The notes: generated by a model from the sequence alone, not told the origin. Positions 19,501 to 31,700 are shown, counted from the stretch's first letter. The stretch: 64,000 nt of DNA from JARFQW01 sp963842955 (GCA_963842955.1 CAWJIJ010000010.1:124001-188000); one strand, 5' to 3'. Program-made: numbers and translations.

Positions 19501-19624
19501 CACCGTGACGTCACTGCTGCTGGTGCCGTTCATCTATGTGCTCCTGGATGACCTGCAGCGCTGGGGCCGAAAGGTCATGGCGACCGCGCGCCGGGACACG
19601 CCTGCGGCCGCTCCCGGGCTCTGA
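16547..19624 (+). CDS. RND-family efflux pump, inner-membrane subunit B
   Basis: 1025 residues starting at a GTG that overlaps the previous stop (GTGA). It has the complete RND fold, with relay-helix motif GMLVDNGVVVTESIFRYR and C-terminal VVNNGIVLVDHINNLRREG. It differs clearly from subunit A in its periplasmic loops, so the two could form mixed trimers, as MdtB and MdtC do, or two separate pumps. No outer-membrane TolC-type gene is adjacent, so the channel must be encoded elsewhere. The substrate cannot be predicted. Confidence 0.93.
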   Translation: MKAAEIAIRRPITTIMIYVALALVGLISLRLLPLEKFPDIEFPGIFIQIPFEASTPEEVEQVITRPVEEALATLSGVKRMRSWSRENGAELFLEFGWEQEVSAKGIEARAKVDAIRGSLPADLERILVFTGSTGDQPIMNLRISADRDLSDAYELLDRLVKRRVERVDGVSRVELYGVNPREIRILLSADRIAAHGLDLFQLRELLQKSNFSVSAGRLTDGSQRLNVRPIGEFRSVDEVRNIIVDGANLRLRDVADIELRQPDRFDGRHLDRKYAIGLDVYKQPGANLVDVARRVTAEVERATDHPQMAGIQMFELESAADGVTSSLSDLLKAGALGALLAFVVLYLFLRNLTTTGIVVLAVPISVLITLGAMYFLGISLNVMSMMGLILAVGMLVDNGVVVTESIFRYRAMMPDEPLKATLAGVREVWLAVIAGTLTSIIVFVPIVFGAKVDITVFLTHVAIAICAALIASLLIAQTLIPMLASRIRAPKPRSATSVLERFTDRYVRTIAWTLSRPRNRWLTAGAMVLVIGSAALPVTQMTFDMFPQEAGRKLLLEYHIEGKHPVAQTEAAVDRIEEYLYANREAFDIRNVYSYYAEERAQSTLLLVPEDEASVKTSEVIERVMENLPEIVIGKPSFKFDQQGGSEGFSIQVTGESTQVLKKLSREVVRLLESVDGLTDVRPEGGTSDVEIQVQVDRQRAALLGLDPETVARAVSVALRGEKLRDFRGEDGEVDVRLAFRASDRQSLEQLSDLPLYTVEGERVPLGSVASLEVVSGLQEIQRLDRKTAAVVTANLDDTSKEEVQPDVERLLNAYSFPPGYGWKFGRGFEQADETQQIMVQNILLGVALIFLVMAALFESTTYPLCIITSIAFSFIGVFWFFFLTGTTFSFMAMIGLMILIGVVVNNGIVLVDHINNLRREGMPRNEAVIQGGRDRLRPILMTVATTIVGLIPLAVSSTKVGGDSIGWPPYFPMARAIIGGLAFSTVTSLLLVPFIYVLLDDLQRWGRKVMATARRDTPAAAPGL

Positions 19625-19646
19625 GCCGGGGCCGGAATCCGAATCA

Positions 19647-20708
19647 CTAGGCGACGAAGGCCTGGTAGAGATCCCAGTACTCGTCGGAGAGCACGTTCAC
19701 GTCCAGGGCCACTTCGCTCACCGTCTGGCGAAAATTGCCGTCCCCGACAGCGACCGGGAGCGACGTCAGAGAACCGGCCATGGGAACGGTTTCCCGCTCG
19801 CTGCGGAAGCTGACCTGGCGGCGCAGAGTCTGCGCTCGGGACTTGATCTCGCGGGCCCAGTCAGAACCCTCGCGCATCCGCGCCAGCAGTTCCTGGATTT
19901 TTCCCATCAGGTACTTGCAGTCCTGCTCGGAGCCGTACTTGATGTCCTGGATCGGCCGGGTTGCCGCGTCCCTGGCCATTCGCGCGATATCGTTCTCGGA
20001 GAAATGCACGTACAGGTGCTGCGCCAGCGCGATGATCGCAATATTCACCGCACGCTTGGCCTCGACATTCAGGCCCGGAAACTCCGGCCAGGCCTCGCTC
20101 TCGATCTTGATCCGCTTGTCGAACAGCTGCTCGAGCTTGTCACGGGCCTCTTCCCACTGGCTCTCGATCTGCGCCATCCGGGCACGAAGCTGCCGGCGCT
20201 TAAACAGGCGCATAAAGCCCGATGCAGATTCGACATCCAGGCGAGCCACATCCAGATCCGCCTTGCGCCGGTCCACCTCGGCCCGGGCCTCGCGGATGAC
20301 ATCCGACAGGTCCGCAAGCCGCCGGTCGCGTTCCTGATTGAAACGCATGATCTGCTTGCGGCGAGCCCGGTCTTCCTGCTGCTTGAACAGCTGCTCCGCG
20401 AATGAATGCAGCTGTTCGAGACTGGCCTTCCATACGGAACGGAGCTGAAAATACACCAGCGCGCTGTGACCTGCCTCGGGCTTGGAAAGCAGCCGTTCCA
20501 TGGCATCCAGACGTTCCTCGGCGCGGCGCGTCGAGGCTTCCTGGTTTCTCAGCTGCTCGCGCAGATGATCCCGCTCGGCCTGTTGCTCGAGGAAAGCCTT
20601 TTTCAGCTCTACGCGGTTCCGGAACAGGTTCATCAGGCGCTCATCGTGAGGCCCCTCGCCCTTTTCCGGCCGCTGGCTGACCGGCGTGCTGTGTTCGTCC
20701 CTGGTCAA
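19647..20708 (-). CDS. coiled-coil protein of unknown function
   Basis: 353 residues from a TTG; an ATG at 20633 would give 328 and is a plausible alternative start. No signal peptide or membrane segment. Residues about 30-225 are dominated by heptad-like charged helices (for example QAERDHLREQLRNQEAS), with Trp/Phe islands between them. The C-terminal part (about 225-353) is more globular and contains VNIAIIALAQHLYVHFSEND. It looks like a cytosolic structural or scaffold protein. I recognise no family. It converges with the RND operon. Confidence 0.7.
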   Translation of the reverse strand: MTRDEHSTPVSQRPEKGEGPHDERLMNLFRNRVELKKAFLEQQAERDHLREQLRNQEASTRRAEERLDAMERLLSKPEAGHSALVYFQLRSVWKASLEQLHSFAEQLFKQQEDRARRKQIMRFNQERDRRLADLSDVIREARAEVDRRKADLDVARLDVESASGFMRLFKRRQLRARMAQIESQWEEARDKLEQLFDKRIKIESEAWPEFPGLNVEAKRAVNIAIIALAQHLYVHFSENDIARMARDAATRPIQDIKYGSEQDCKYLMGKIQELLARMREGSDWAREIKSRAQTLRRQVSFRSERETVPMAGSLTSLPVAVGDGNFRQTVSEVALDVNVLSDEYWDLYQAFVA

Positions 20709-20791
20709 TGCTCGTCCGCATGCTTGGGAGCGATCCTGCTCCCCGTGGACGCGACTATAGCCCTTGACTCAGCAAACGGATGTTGAACGAG

Positions 20792-21262
20792 TTAACAGTT
20801 CCCGGAAACGGTCGATTCGAAGCGATGACCGTTTTCTGCGCAGTACTCCAACCACTTGTTGAGCATGGAGTTTCTAGCCCAGCGGCGCTCCAGCTCGATG
20901 CCCGGGCGGGTATCCCAGGCACGAAGGACCCGGTGCCGGTGCTGGCGCGTACAGGCCATGGCCTCGGCCAGATCGGCGTCGTGGTAGATCCTGACCGTGA
21001 GATCCGGGTCAGCCTGGATCCCCCTGTCGGAATCAAAAAAATACGTCAGCCGGAGGGTCGTGGTCCATCGGGTGCGCTCCAGGACGTCCAGATGCAGCGT
21101 GGGGTCATTGCTCACCGCGGACTGCTGGGGAGAATCGATGCACCTCAGATCGGGGATCAGCCAACCCAGGCGCACGTAGTTGCTCTCGTAAAGCGCCATC
21201 AGGCCGCCAAACGAGACCGGCCGCGACGGACTGGGGAGCCTGAGGGTGCTGTCCGCAATCAT
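20792..21262 (-). CDS. DUF1249 family protein (YqiB-like)
   Basis: 156 residues from the ATG at 21262; the ORF continues upstream into the pgm leader without coding character. It has the DUF1249 hallmarks: an N-terminal ALYESNYVRLGWLIPDL, a central LDVLERTRWTTTLRLTYFF, and VRIYHDADLAEAMAC before a basic C-terminus with NKWLEYCAENGH. Proteins of this family are found almost only in gammaproteobacteria and have no assigned biochemical role; in E. coli the yqiB gene lies near tolC and cpdA. Here it is instead divergent from pgm. Confidence 0.85.
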   Translation of the reverse strand: MIADSTLRLPSPSRPVSFGGLMALYESNYVRLGWLIPDLRCIDSPQQSAVSNDPTLHLDVLERTRWTTTLRLTYFFDSDRGIQADPDLTVRIYHDADLAEAMACTRQHRHRVLRAWDTRPGIELERRWARNSMLNKWLEYCAENGHRFESTVSGNC

Positions 21263-21425
21263 AGGCCTGACTATAACCCAGCGCCCCGGTGCTCCCAAAG
21301 AAGGCCCAGGCCGCGCCCGCGGGGACCTTCCCGGAGCCAGAAACATCACTGCCTCAGGATCTTTGCTAATTTGTTCACTTCGGAGGTCACGGCCTCGTCG
21401 TTTCGTCTGCGGGTACCAAACGATC

Positions 21426-23057
21426 ATGAATGTCGCCAGCATCGCTACACGACCCTTTGAGGACCAGCGCCCGGGAACCGCCGGCCTGCGCAAGAAGACC
21501 CGGGTGTTTGCCCAGCCGGGCTATCTGGAAAACTTTCTCCAGGCCGTCTTCGACACGGCGCCGGAATTAAGGGGCGGTACGCTGGTCGCCGGTGGCGACG
21601 GCCGCTATTACAATCGCGAGGCACTGGCAACGCTGGTCCGGCTGGCCGCGGCCAATGGAGTGCGCCGCCTCATCATCGGCCAGGGCGGGATTTTGTCTAC
21701 GCCCGCGGCCTCTCACCTCATCCGGAAGCATGGCGCCCAAGGCGGCTTTCTCCTGACCGCCAGCCACAATCCGGGCGGACCGGATGGCGACTTCGGGGTT
21801 AAATTCAACGTGGCCAACGGCGGGCAGGCCCCGGAATCCCTCACGGAGGCCATTTACCAGGCCAGCGGGACAATTAGCCGCTATCTGGTGGCCGACGTGT
21901 CGGTACCCGACCTGGACTCCATTGGCGAATCGCCTGCCGGGGACATGATGGTGGAGGTCGTGGATCCGGTCACCGACTACGCGGCATTGATGGAAAGGCT
22001 TTTCGACTTCGACCGGCTGCGGGATCTGCTGACCAGCGGCTTCCGATTCCGGTTCGATGCCCTTCATGCCGTAACCGGGCCTTACGCCAGGCGTATTTTC
22101 GTGGACCGCCTCGGCGCGCCCGAGGAATCCGTCCTCAACGGAATTCCGCTGGCAGATTTTGGCGGCGGCCATCCGGATCCTAACCCGGTGGATGCGGCAC
22201 ACCTCGTGGCGCTGATGGCCGCACCGGACGCGCCGGAGTTCGCCGCGGCATCAGACGGCGACGGCGACCGGAACATGATTCTCGGCCGCAACTTTGCCGT
22301 CAGCCCAGGGGACAGCCTCGCGGTACTGGCCGCGCAGGCCCACACAGTGCCCGGCTATGCCAACGGTCTTGCCGGAGTGGCCCGGTCCATGCCCACCAGC
22401 CGGGCTGTGGACGCCGTGGCCGCCCGCCTGGAAATCCCCTGCTTCGAAACACCGACCGGCTGGCGATTCTTCTGCAACCTGCTGGAGGATGGCCGGATCG
22501 ACCTGTGCGGTGAGGAGAGCTACGGCACCAGCTCCAGCCATGCCCGAGAGAAGGACGGCCTGTGGGCGGTCCTTTTCTGGCTGAACCTGATCGCCGTATC
22601 GGGCCGGTCCGTCGAGGAGCTGGTGCGGAGTCACTGGGCGGATTACGGGCGTAACGCATTTCGGCGCCACGACTACTTCGTCTCCGAGGCCGCGCGAGCC
22701 GCGGCCGTCATGGAAAAACTGACGGACCGCCTCGGCTCGCTGCCCGGCAGCCAGGGGCCCCACGGCGAAATCGACCGGGCCGAGAGCTTTTCCTACGAAG
22801 ATCCCGTGGATGGCAGCGTGTCGGCCAACCAGGGCATTCGGGTGTTCTTCGAAAACGGGGACCGGATTGTCTATCGCCTCTCCGGGACCGGCACGAGTGG
22901 CGCCACACTGAGGGTCTACCTGGACCGCCCGGTGGACGGCCATGACCGGACTCTCCCCTCGGATGGCGCCGCTGTCGGGAACCTGGGCGAGCTGGCCCAT
23001 GAGCTGGCGGAAATCACCGCGCTGACCGGCCTGGAGGAGCCGACGGGGGTTATCTGA
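21426..23057 (+). CDS. pgm: phosphoglucomutase (alpha-D-glucose phosphate-specific)
   Basis: 543 residues from the ATG at 21426. It has the alpha-D-phosphohexomutase four-domain layout: phosphoserine loop TASHNPGG (about residue 115), metal-binding DGDGDRN (about 278), sugar-binding GEESYGTSS (about 362) and phosphate-binding RLSGTGTSG near 487. It interconverts glucose-1-phosphate and glucose-6-phosphate, linking glycogen or cell-wall sugars with central metabolism. Its length fits the eukaryote-like PGM class. The last 142 bases are overlapped, on the opposite strand, by the 3' end of ppsR. Confidence 0.95.
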   Translation: MNVASIATRPFEDQRPGTAGLRKKTRVFAQPGYLENFLQAVFDTAPELRGGTLVAGGDGRYYNREALATLVRLAAANGVRRLIIGQGGILSTPAASHLIRKHGAQGGFLLTASHNPGGPDGDFGVKFNVANGGQAPESLTEAIYQASGTISRYLVADVSVPDLDSIGESPAGDMMVEVVDPVTDYAALMERLFDFDRLRDLLTSGFRFRFDALHAVTGPYARRIFVDRLGAPEESVLNGIPLADFGGGHPDPNPVDAAHLVALMAAPDAPEFAAASDGDGDRNMILGRNFAVSPGDSLAVLAAQAHTVPGYANGLAGVARSMPTSRAVDAVAARLEIPCFETPTGWRFFCNLLEDGRIDLCGEESYGTSSSHAREKDGLWAVLFWLNLIAVSGRSVEELVRSHWADYGRNAFRRHDYFVSEAARAAAVMEKLTDRLGSLPGSQGPHGEIDRAESFSYEDPVDGSVSANQGIRVFFENGDRIVYRLSGTGTSGATLRVYLDRPVDGHDRTLPSDGAAVGNLGELAHELAEITALTGLEEPTGVI

Positions 23058-23923
23058 CCGACCCCGCTACCGGGGCCCGTGTCCTGGGCTCGGTCCTCGT
23101 CGGCGGCATTACGGTCAAGCAGACCCATTCTCGCCAGCACCGTGCTGGCGATCTCCTCGATGGAGCATTCCGTCGTGTCCATCCAGGGGACCCCGAATTT
23201 TCTGAAGAGGCCCTGGGCGGAACGCAGCTCAAAGCCCACTTGCGAAGCAGACGCGTACCGGCTCTCCGGGCGGCGCTCGTTGCGGATCTGCACCAGCCGA
23301 GACGGTGCAATCGTCAGTCCGTAGAGTTTCTCGCGGTGGGCCAGCAGTTCGGCCGGCAGATGGTCGCTTTCGAATTCTTCGTCTGCCAGCGGATAGTTGG
23401 CGGGGAAAATACCGTAGTGAAGGGCCATGTAGAGGCAGGTCGGTGTTTTTCCCGATCGGGAAACTCCTACGAGTATCACATCGGCCTTTTCGTAGTTCCG
23501 GACGGTCTGGCCGTCATCGTTCTCCAGCGCGAAGTTCATGGCGTCGATCCTTCGGCTGTACCAGTCCTGGTTCTTCTGCCCATGGGCGCGTCCGACGGCA
23601 TGACTGGAACGTACGTCCAGCTCCCGTTCCAGCGGATCAATGAACGCGTCAAAGAAATCCAGCAGCAGGCCTCGGCTGCCGCGAATCACCGCGCGGATCT
23701 CGTCATGCACGAAAGTGGCGAACACAATCGGCCGGACGCCCTCCACTTCGGCGGTCAGGTTGACCCGGCGCACGACCTCCTTCGCCTTGTCTATGCCGTC
23801 GATAAATGGCAGAGTCACGCTCCGAAACCGGAGCCCGTCGAACTGGGTCAGCAGGCTGTGACCGAGGGTTTCCGCGGTTATCCCGGTCTGGTCCGAAACG
23901 AAAAAAATCGTTCTGTGATTCAT
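22916..23923 (-). CDS. ppsR: PEP synthase regulatory protein (bifunctional kinase/pyrophosphorylase)
   Basis: 335 residues from ATG 23923 (MNHRTIFFVSDQTGIT, the family's normal N-terminus). The nucleotide loop GVSRSGKTPTCLYMA lies near residue 150. PpsR phosphorylates PEP synthase to inactivate it and dephosphorylates it to reactivate it, using ADP and phosphate. It is divergent from ppsA, its substrate, which is the standard arrangement. Homologues end soon after the equivalent of ARMGLLDR. Here about 50 further residues of low-complexity Ser/Arg/Pro run antisense into pgm, which suggests an indel near 23110 or a recently lost stop. Confidence 0.9.
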   Translation of the reverse strand: MNHRTIFFVSDQTGITAETLGHSLLTQFDGLRFRSVTLPFIDGIDKAKEVVRRVNLTAEVEGVRPIVFATFVHDEIRAVIRGSRGLLLDFFDAFIDPLERELDVRSSHAVGRAHGQKNQDWYSRRIDAMNFALENDDGQTVRNYEKADVILVGVSRSGKTPTCLYMALHYGIFPANYPLADEEFESDHLPAELLAHREKLYGLTIAPSRLVQIRNERRPESRYASASQVGFELRSAQGLFRKFGVPWMDTTECSIEEIASTVLARMGLLDRNAADEDRAQDTGPGSGVGQITPVGSSRPVSAVISASSWASSPRFPTAAPSEGRVRSWPSTGRSR

Positions 23924-24020
23924 AGACCCTGTTCTCACTGGTCGCGCGCCCGCGCCGACGTGCTGACGGCCTTACAGGGCATTGTCACTTTGCCGGCGTG
24001 GTCAAAACAAGGGGGCGCCC

Positions 24021-26382
<2,362 letters not shown>

Positions 26383-26412
26383 CCGACTAGCCAGATACCG
26401 GCTCGGCCTTGC

Positions 26413-27097
26413 TCAGAGATCGCCCCACTTCGACTTCCGCCGGAAGCGGAGTCGAGGCAGTATCAGCCCGAGAACCAGTCCGAGAACAATAGTCCCGGCC
26501 CCCGCCAGGAACCAGTCCCGGCGGCTGCTATCCGACAGCATCCTGTTCTTGGATTCGAGGGTGTCGGCACGCTGATTGGCCTGGGCGAGCTGTTCCTGGA
26601 GCTGCCGATTGGTCGCTTCCAGCCGCAGGGCCCCGGAACTCACCGCACGAATCCGCTCCAGCTCAGTGGACAGGCGGGTGACCTCCGCCTCCAGGGAGGA
26701 TCTTGATCCCGACAGCGAGGTGTTTTCCTCGCGGGTCCCGGCGAGAGCAACTTCCATCTCCCGGACCTGTGCCTCCATCCGCTCCACCCGCGCCTTCGCT
26801 GCGCTCAGCTGGTCCCGGGCCGACGGCTGGCCGGTCAGGTAGCGAGCTGAGTATCCAACCCACCGTATTGTCGGCAAGCCGCACCTGGGTGTAGCCAGCG
26901 GCTTCGTCGGACTCGATCACCGTGACCGCCGTGCCCGCGTTCACCTGCTTGGTGATCCGATGGGCATTGCTGGGCCCGGTCCGGAGGTAGAAATCCCCCT
27001 GGTCGGTCACATAGCGGGTCTGAGCCAGACCCGCCGTAGGCAGCGCAAGGACGGTGACGACAAGAAGGGCGGGAAGCAGAGATAGATGGCGAGTCAT
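26413..27097 (-). CDS. SH3-domain membrane protein, YgiM/TIGR04211-like (frame broken near 26845)
   Basis: Starts at ATG 27097 with a signal peptide ending near GLAQ, followed by a bacterial SH3 domain (YVTDQGDFYLRTGPSNAHRI). The frame then shifts by one base. Past the shift come RYLTGQPSARDQL, a long coiled coil (about 90 residues) and a single C-terminal transmembrane segment with a basic end (LILPRLRFRRKSKWG). Removing one base from AGCTCGC on the minus strand joins WILS to RYLTGQ, which is the family's normal junction. Family members are periplasmic SH3 proteins anchored by the C-terminus; their role is not established. Confidence 0.8.
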
Positions 27098-27218
27098 GCT
27101 GGCAGAGTGTTCCGAAGACCGGATTACGGCTGGGGGCGCAAGATAATAACCGATGCGCACCCCAATCCGTCTACCGGCAGATGTATTCGCCGGCACCCGC
27201 CGGACGGGATCCGGCGCT

Positions 27219-27629
27219 TCAGCCCTGGCTCAAGCACGCGAGAGCTTCTGCATGCTGCTCCCAGTGGCGGCCGTCGAAAGGCTCGACGATGACATCCGCG
27301 GGATCAGCCCCCTTCACACAGCGCAGGTTGACACTGTAGCCGTCCGGGTTGGAACGCGGAACGTAAAACGACTTGATACCACAGCGACTGCAGAACAGGT
27401 GCCGTGCGGTCCCGGTGTTGAAGCGATACTCCGTTAGCTGATCTGCACCCTCCAGCAGTCGGAACCGGGTCGCGGGCACGATCAGATGCAAGAAACCGGT
27501 CAGCTCGCAGATCGAGCAGTTGCACTGGTGCACCTCCAGCCGGGCCGGGGCATCAACCTCGAAGCGCACGGCGCCGCAATGACAACCGCCTTCATAGGTT
27601 TTCAGGGCATCTTGCGCTCCGGCTGACAC
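27219..27629 (-). CDS. GFA-family (CENP-V/GFA fold) zinc protein
   Basis: 136 residues from GTG 27629, which follows GGAG directly after the upstream gene's stop. It has the GFA metal pattern: GGCHCGAVRFEV, then CNCSICELTGFLHL, then FCSRCGIKSFYVPRS. This is the fold of glutathione-dependent formaldehyde-activating enzyme and many uncharacterised relatives. The short form here is typical of the uncharacterised group, so a formaldehyde role should not be assumed. It follows the beta-propeller lipoprotein gene by 7 bases, suggesting co-transcription. Confidence 0.85.
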   Translation of the reverse strand: MSAGAQDALKTYEGGCHCGAVRFEVDAPARLEVHQCNCSICELTGFLHLIVPATRFRLLEGADQLTEYRFNTGTARHLFCSRCGIKSFYVPRSNPDGYSVNLRCVKGADPADVIVEPFDGRHWEQHAEALACLSQG

Positions 27630-27636
27630 GGCTCCG

Positions 27637-28569
27637 CTAGCCTGATTCCGCCACGATAGCGATATAGCTGCCATCGCTGCTGGCGGCAATGCGGCTGATC
27701 GGTCCGGCGAGCTCCTCGCTCCAGTCCGCCACTATTTCCCAGCCGTCCATTCCCGGGCCTCTGCGGTACAGCCGTCGGCCATCCCCCATGAGTACCGATC
27801 CATCATGGACCACGGCAAAGTCCTCCATCCCCGTGCGGCCTGGAAACGAGAATCGCTCTTCACCGGAGAATATGTCGATGCCCCGAACCATCCACGGCTC
27901 GGCGCTCTTGTCGACGAAGACCAGGGCATCCTCTCCCAGCGGTGCGACACAGCGTCCCACGTCGCCGGCGACGGTGCGCACGGCCTGCGTGGCCACGTCG
28001 ACGATCTGGAGCTCGCCATGCTCATCCTCGCCGAGGCTGTAGCTGGCCACCATCGCCACCTGGGAGGCGTTCAGCCAAGCGTAATACCCGAAGGGCAGAT
28101 GATCCCTGAGAATGACGCGCTCGGGGCGGCCGTCGGAACTGAACGCCCACAGGCGGGAAAACCCCTCTTCGTAGCGGATCGACGAAAACCCGACGCCCGC
28201 CGGCATGACCTTTGGCATGAACTCGGTCGTCAGCGTCATGGTCAGGCGCTCGGGCACTGCGGCCCCCAGGCGATACATCCAGATATCGGACAGCCCGTCG
28301 TCATTGATGACCGTATAGATGAATCCGCTCCCGTCAGGAAGAAAATTCGGCTGGTTGTCGTATCCCGCCCGCTTGGTGACATTGACCAGGCCGGAAAACC
28401 TCGGCCCGTCGCCGGCCCAGTCTCCCCGAGCCACGTAGATGTCCGTATCCAGGGATGGATTGTGGGTGACCGGCGGCGGCGGATCCGTGCAGGCGCCGGC
28501 CATGAGACCGACCCACCCCAAGACGGCGATCGAAACGACGCGATACACGCTGCTGGAAACCCAATGCAT
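27637..28569 (-). CDS. TolB-like beta-propeller lipoprotein
   Basis: 310 residues with a lipoprotein signal (lipobox MAGAC, about residue 27) followed by a Pro-rich spacer. The body repeats PD40/WD40-like blades, for example YDNQPNFLPDGSGFIYTV and PISRIAASSDGSYIAIVAE, which together fill the whole chain. Such proteins are periplasmic beta-propellers that bind other proteins or oligosaccharides. No catalytic motif is visible, so the role is unknown. It is divergent from the third RND pump, with about 190 bases between the genes, and is followed by the GFA gene. Confidence 0.75.
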   Translation of the reverse strand: MHWVSSSVYRVVSIAVLGWVGLMAGACTDPPPPVTHNPSLDTDIYVARGDWAGDGPRFSGLVNVTKRAGYDNQPNFLPDGSGFIYTVINDDGLSDIWMYRLGAAVPERLTMTLTTEFMPKVMPAGVGFSSIRYEEGFSRLWAFSSDGRPERVILRDHLPFGYYAWLNASQVAMVASYSLGEDEHGELQIVDVATQAVRTVAGDVGRCVAPLGEDALVFVDKSAEPWMVRGIDIFSGEERFSFPGRTGMEDFAVVHDGSVLMGDGRRLYRRGPGMDGWEIVADWSEELAGPISRIAASSDGSYIAIVAESG

Positions 28570-28759
28570 TGATTACCCCACGGACGCCCCAGCCCGTCGC
28601 TTGGTCGCAAACTCTGACCGATCTGCCGATTTGACACGTTCCCGGCCCGGCGGTTCGATCTGATGTGCCCGGTCCCGCTGCCCGCAGTCCTCCGGCACTG
28701 CAAGCCTCGGAGCTGAAGGATACAATTAACGCTTCGCCCCTGCCTACCGCGGTACCACC

Positions 28760-31700
28760 GTGAATCTCACCGAGCCCGCCCTGAAGAACCCCGTCGCCGT
28801 AGTGGCCGCCGTGCTACTCGTGACGCTGTTCGGCTGGATCGGGCTGATGCGGATGCCGGTGCAGATGATTCCGAACGTCGAGCGCCCTCTCATCGAGATC
28901 AGCACGAACTGGCGGGCCGCGGCGCCGGAGGAAGTCGAAGCCGAGATCATCGAGCCCCAGGAAGACGCCCTGCGGGGCCTGCCCGGGCTGGAGAAGCTGG
29001 AATCCTCGGCCAGCCGGGGGGCGGCACGATTACGCTGAATTTCGACGTCAGCACGAGCCTCGAGCGATCACTCGTCGAGGTGGTCAATCGCCTCAATCGC
29101 GTTCCCAGCTATCCGCCGGACGTCGACGAGCCGGTGATTTACGCCGGCCGCGGGCGCTTCGGCACCGCTATTGCCTGGTTCTCGATCCGCCCGGCACCCG
29201 GCACCAATACGGACATTACGACCTTCCAGGATTTCGTCGAGGAAGTCGTCCAGGCCCGTATCGAGCGGGTGCCGGGCGTCGCCAACAGCGACATCTACGG
29301 TGGGCGGAACCGCGAGCTTCGGATCACTTTCGACCCCTACCGCATGGCGGCGCTGGGGATCGACATTCCCAGCCTCGCGCAGATCACCGGCAACAATTCC
29401 GACGTATCCGGCGGATTTCAGCGACGTGGGCCGGCGGCGCTACACCATCCGCTTTGCCGGCCAGTTCGAGGTGGACGAGTACCGGGACATGGTCCTGGCC
29501 TGGAGAGATGGCCAGCCGGTCCATCTGCAGGATGTGGCGACCGTCGAGACCGCCTACCGGGATCCCACGGGCACGCTGAACAACAACGGTGGTCCGGCCA
29601 TCGCCGTAAACGTCCAGCCCGAGCAGAACGTCAATGTCCTCGGCGTGATGGACGATCTCAAGGACACCGTGGCCGAACTGGCCGAAGGCCCGCTTGCCCG
29701 GGCAGGACTGACGATCAGCCAGAGCTATGACGAGTCGGTATACATTACCCAGTCCATCGACATGGTCAGGAATAATCTGCTTCTCGGCATGTTGCTGGCG
29801 GTGGGCATTCTCTGGTGGTTCCTGCGCAAGTTTCGCGCCACGATGGTGGTGGCGCTGGCGATTCCCATTTCGCTCCTGGCGACATTCATCGCCCTCAATG
29901 CCGCCGGGCGCACCCTGAACATCATTTCCCTGGCCGGCCTCGCCTTTGCCGTGGGCATGGTGCTGGATGCCGCCATCGTGGTCCTGGAAAACATCGTGAG
30001 GCTTCGGGAACAGGGGAAGACAGCCGACGTCGCTGCGCTGCAGGGCACGGCCGAAGTCAGGGGCGCGCTCATCGCCTCCACCGCCACAACGGTGGCCATA
30101 TTTCTGCCCATTGTTTTCCTCCAGGACATCGCCGGACAGCTGTTTGCCGACCTCGCGCTTGCCATCGCCATTGCGGTGATTGCCTCGCTGGTGGTGGCGA
30201 TCACCGTGATTCCGACAGCGGCCGGCACCTGGATCAAGACTGTACGCCTGGAGGACCCCCACGCCAGCTGGTGGGACCAGGGCACGAAGAACATCATGGC
30301 GGCAACCGATACACCGGTTAGGCGAACGGCCTGGATCGTTACGCTGGTCCTCGGCGCGGCCGGTATTACGTGGCTTCTTCTTCCGGAAACGGACTACCTG
30401 CCCGAAGGCAAACAGAATTTCGTGTTCGGCTTCATACTCCCGCCTCCGGGGGTCAGCGTCGACTCCGCGAAGACCGAATTCACGGACGTCGTTAACGAGC
30501 GCTTGACGCCCTACCTGGAAGGCGCCCGGGAACCGGCCCTGTCGAACTACTTCCTCGGCGTGTTCGGCCGCTTCGGTTTCTTCGGAGCCCGGGCCGAAGA
30601 CCGGAACGATGTGGACGCGCTGCTGGGCGTCCTGAACGGACAGGTGCTGCGAGGCTTTCCGGATACGCTCGCGTTTGCCCAGCGGGCGTCGATTTTCGGC
30701 CGCCTCAGCGGGGGCCGGTCCATCGACGTGAATATTCAGAGCCGGGACATCGAAGCCATGCTGGGGGCCGCCATCACCGGCATGATGAAAGTGCCCGAGG
30801 CTATGCCGGGGGCTACCGTCAGGCCGGTTCCTGGCGTCGAACTGGCCGAGCCCGAGCTTCGCCTCGTGCCTGACGAGCGCCGTCTCGCCGAATCCGGGTG
30901 GAACCGCCAGACCATGGCATCCGTTGTCCGGGCCCTCGGCGACGGTCTCTATGTGGGCGACTATTTCGACGGCGAGAAGCGCCTGGATATCATTCTTCGA
31001 GCACACGACTGGCGCACACCCGAGGAGCTATCCGCGGTTCCCCTCGCCACGCCGGACGGAATCGTCCAGCCTCTGGGCCAGCTGGTGCGGATCGAGCGAA
31101 CTTCGGGGCCAGACCAGATACGCCGGGTGGACCGCCGGCGCACGATCACCCTGGTGGTCACCCCACCCTCCGACATGCCCCTGGGCAGAGCCATACGGCT
31201 CATCAAGGAAGAGGTCGATCCGGCCATCCGGGCCGAGCTGCCCGAAGACGGCGACATCACCTACCAGGGCACGGCGGATGACAAGGACACGGCGATCCGC
31301 AACATGGCCAACAGCCTGGCTCTCGCCATCGCGATCCTCTATCTGCTGATCAGCGCCCTGTTTAGATCGTTCAGGGACGGTCTGCTGGTAATCCTCGCCC
31401 TGCCGCTGGCGATTGTCGGCGGCGTCGGGCTGCTTCGGATTGTCGATCATTTCGTTTTTCAGCCCATGGATCTCCTGACCATGATCGGCTTCATTACGCT
31501 GACCGGGCTGGTCGTGAACAACGCGATTTTGCTCGTGCACCAGACCCGCCAGGCCGAACGGCACGGCCTGCCGCGCCGTGCCGCCGTCGAGCAGGCCGTA
31601 CGTTTCAGGCTCCGGCCGATCCTGATGAGCACCCTCACCAGCCTGTTCGGCATCCTGCCGCTGTTGTTGATGCCCGGCGCCGGCACGGAGCTGTATCGCG

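Noticed and set aside
29384..31006. 540-codon frame opposite the third RND pump
   Set aside because: Antisense shadow rich in His/Gly/Arg, without recognisable domains.
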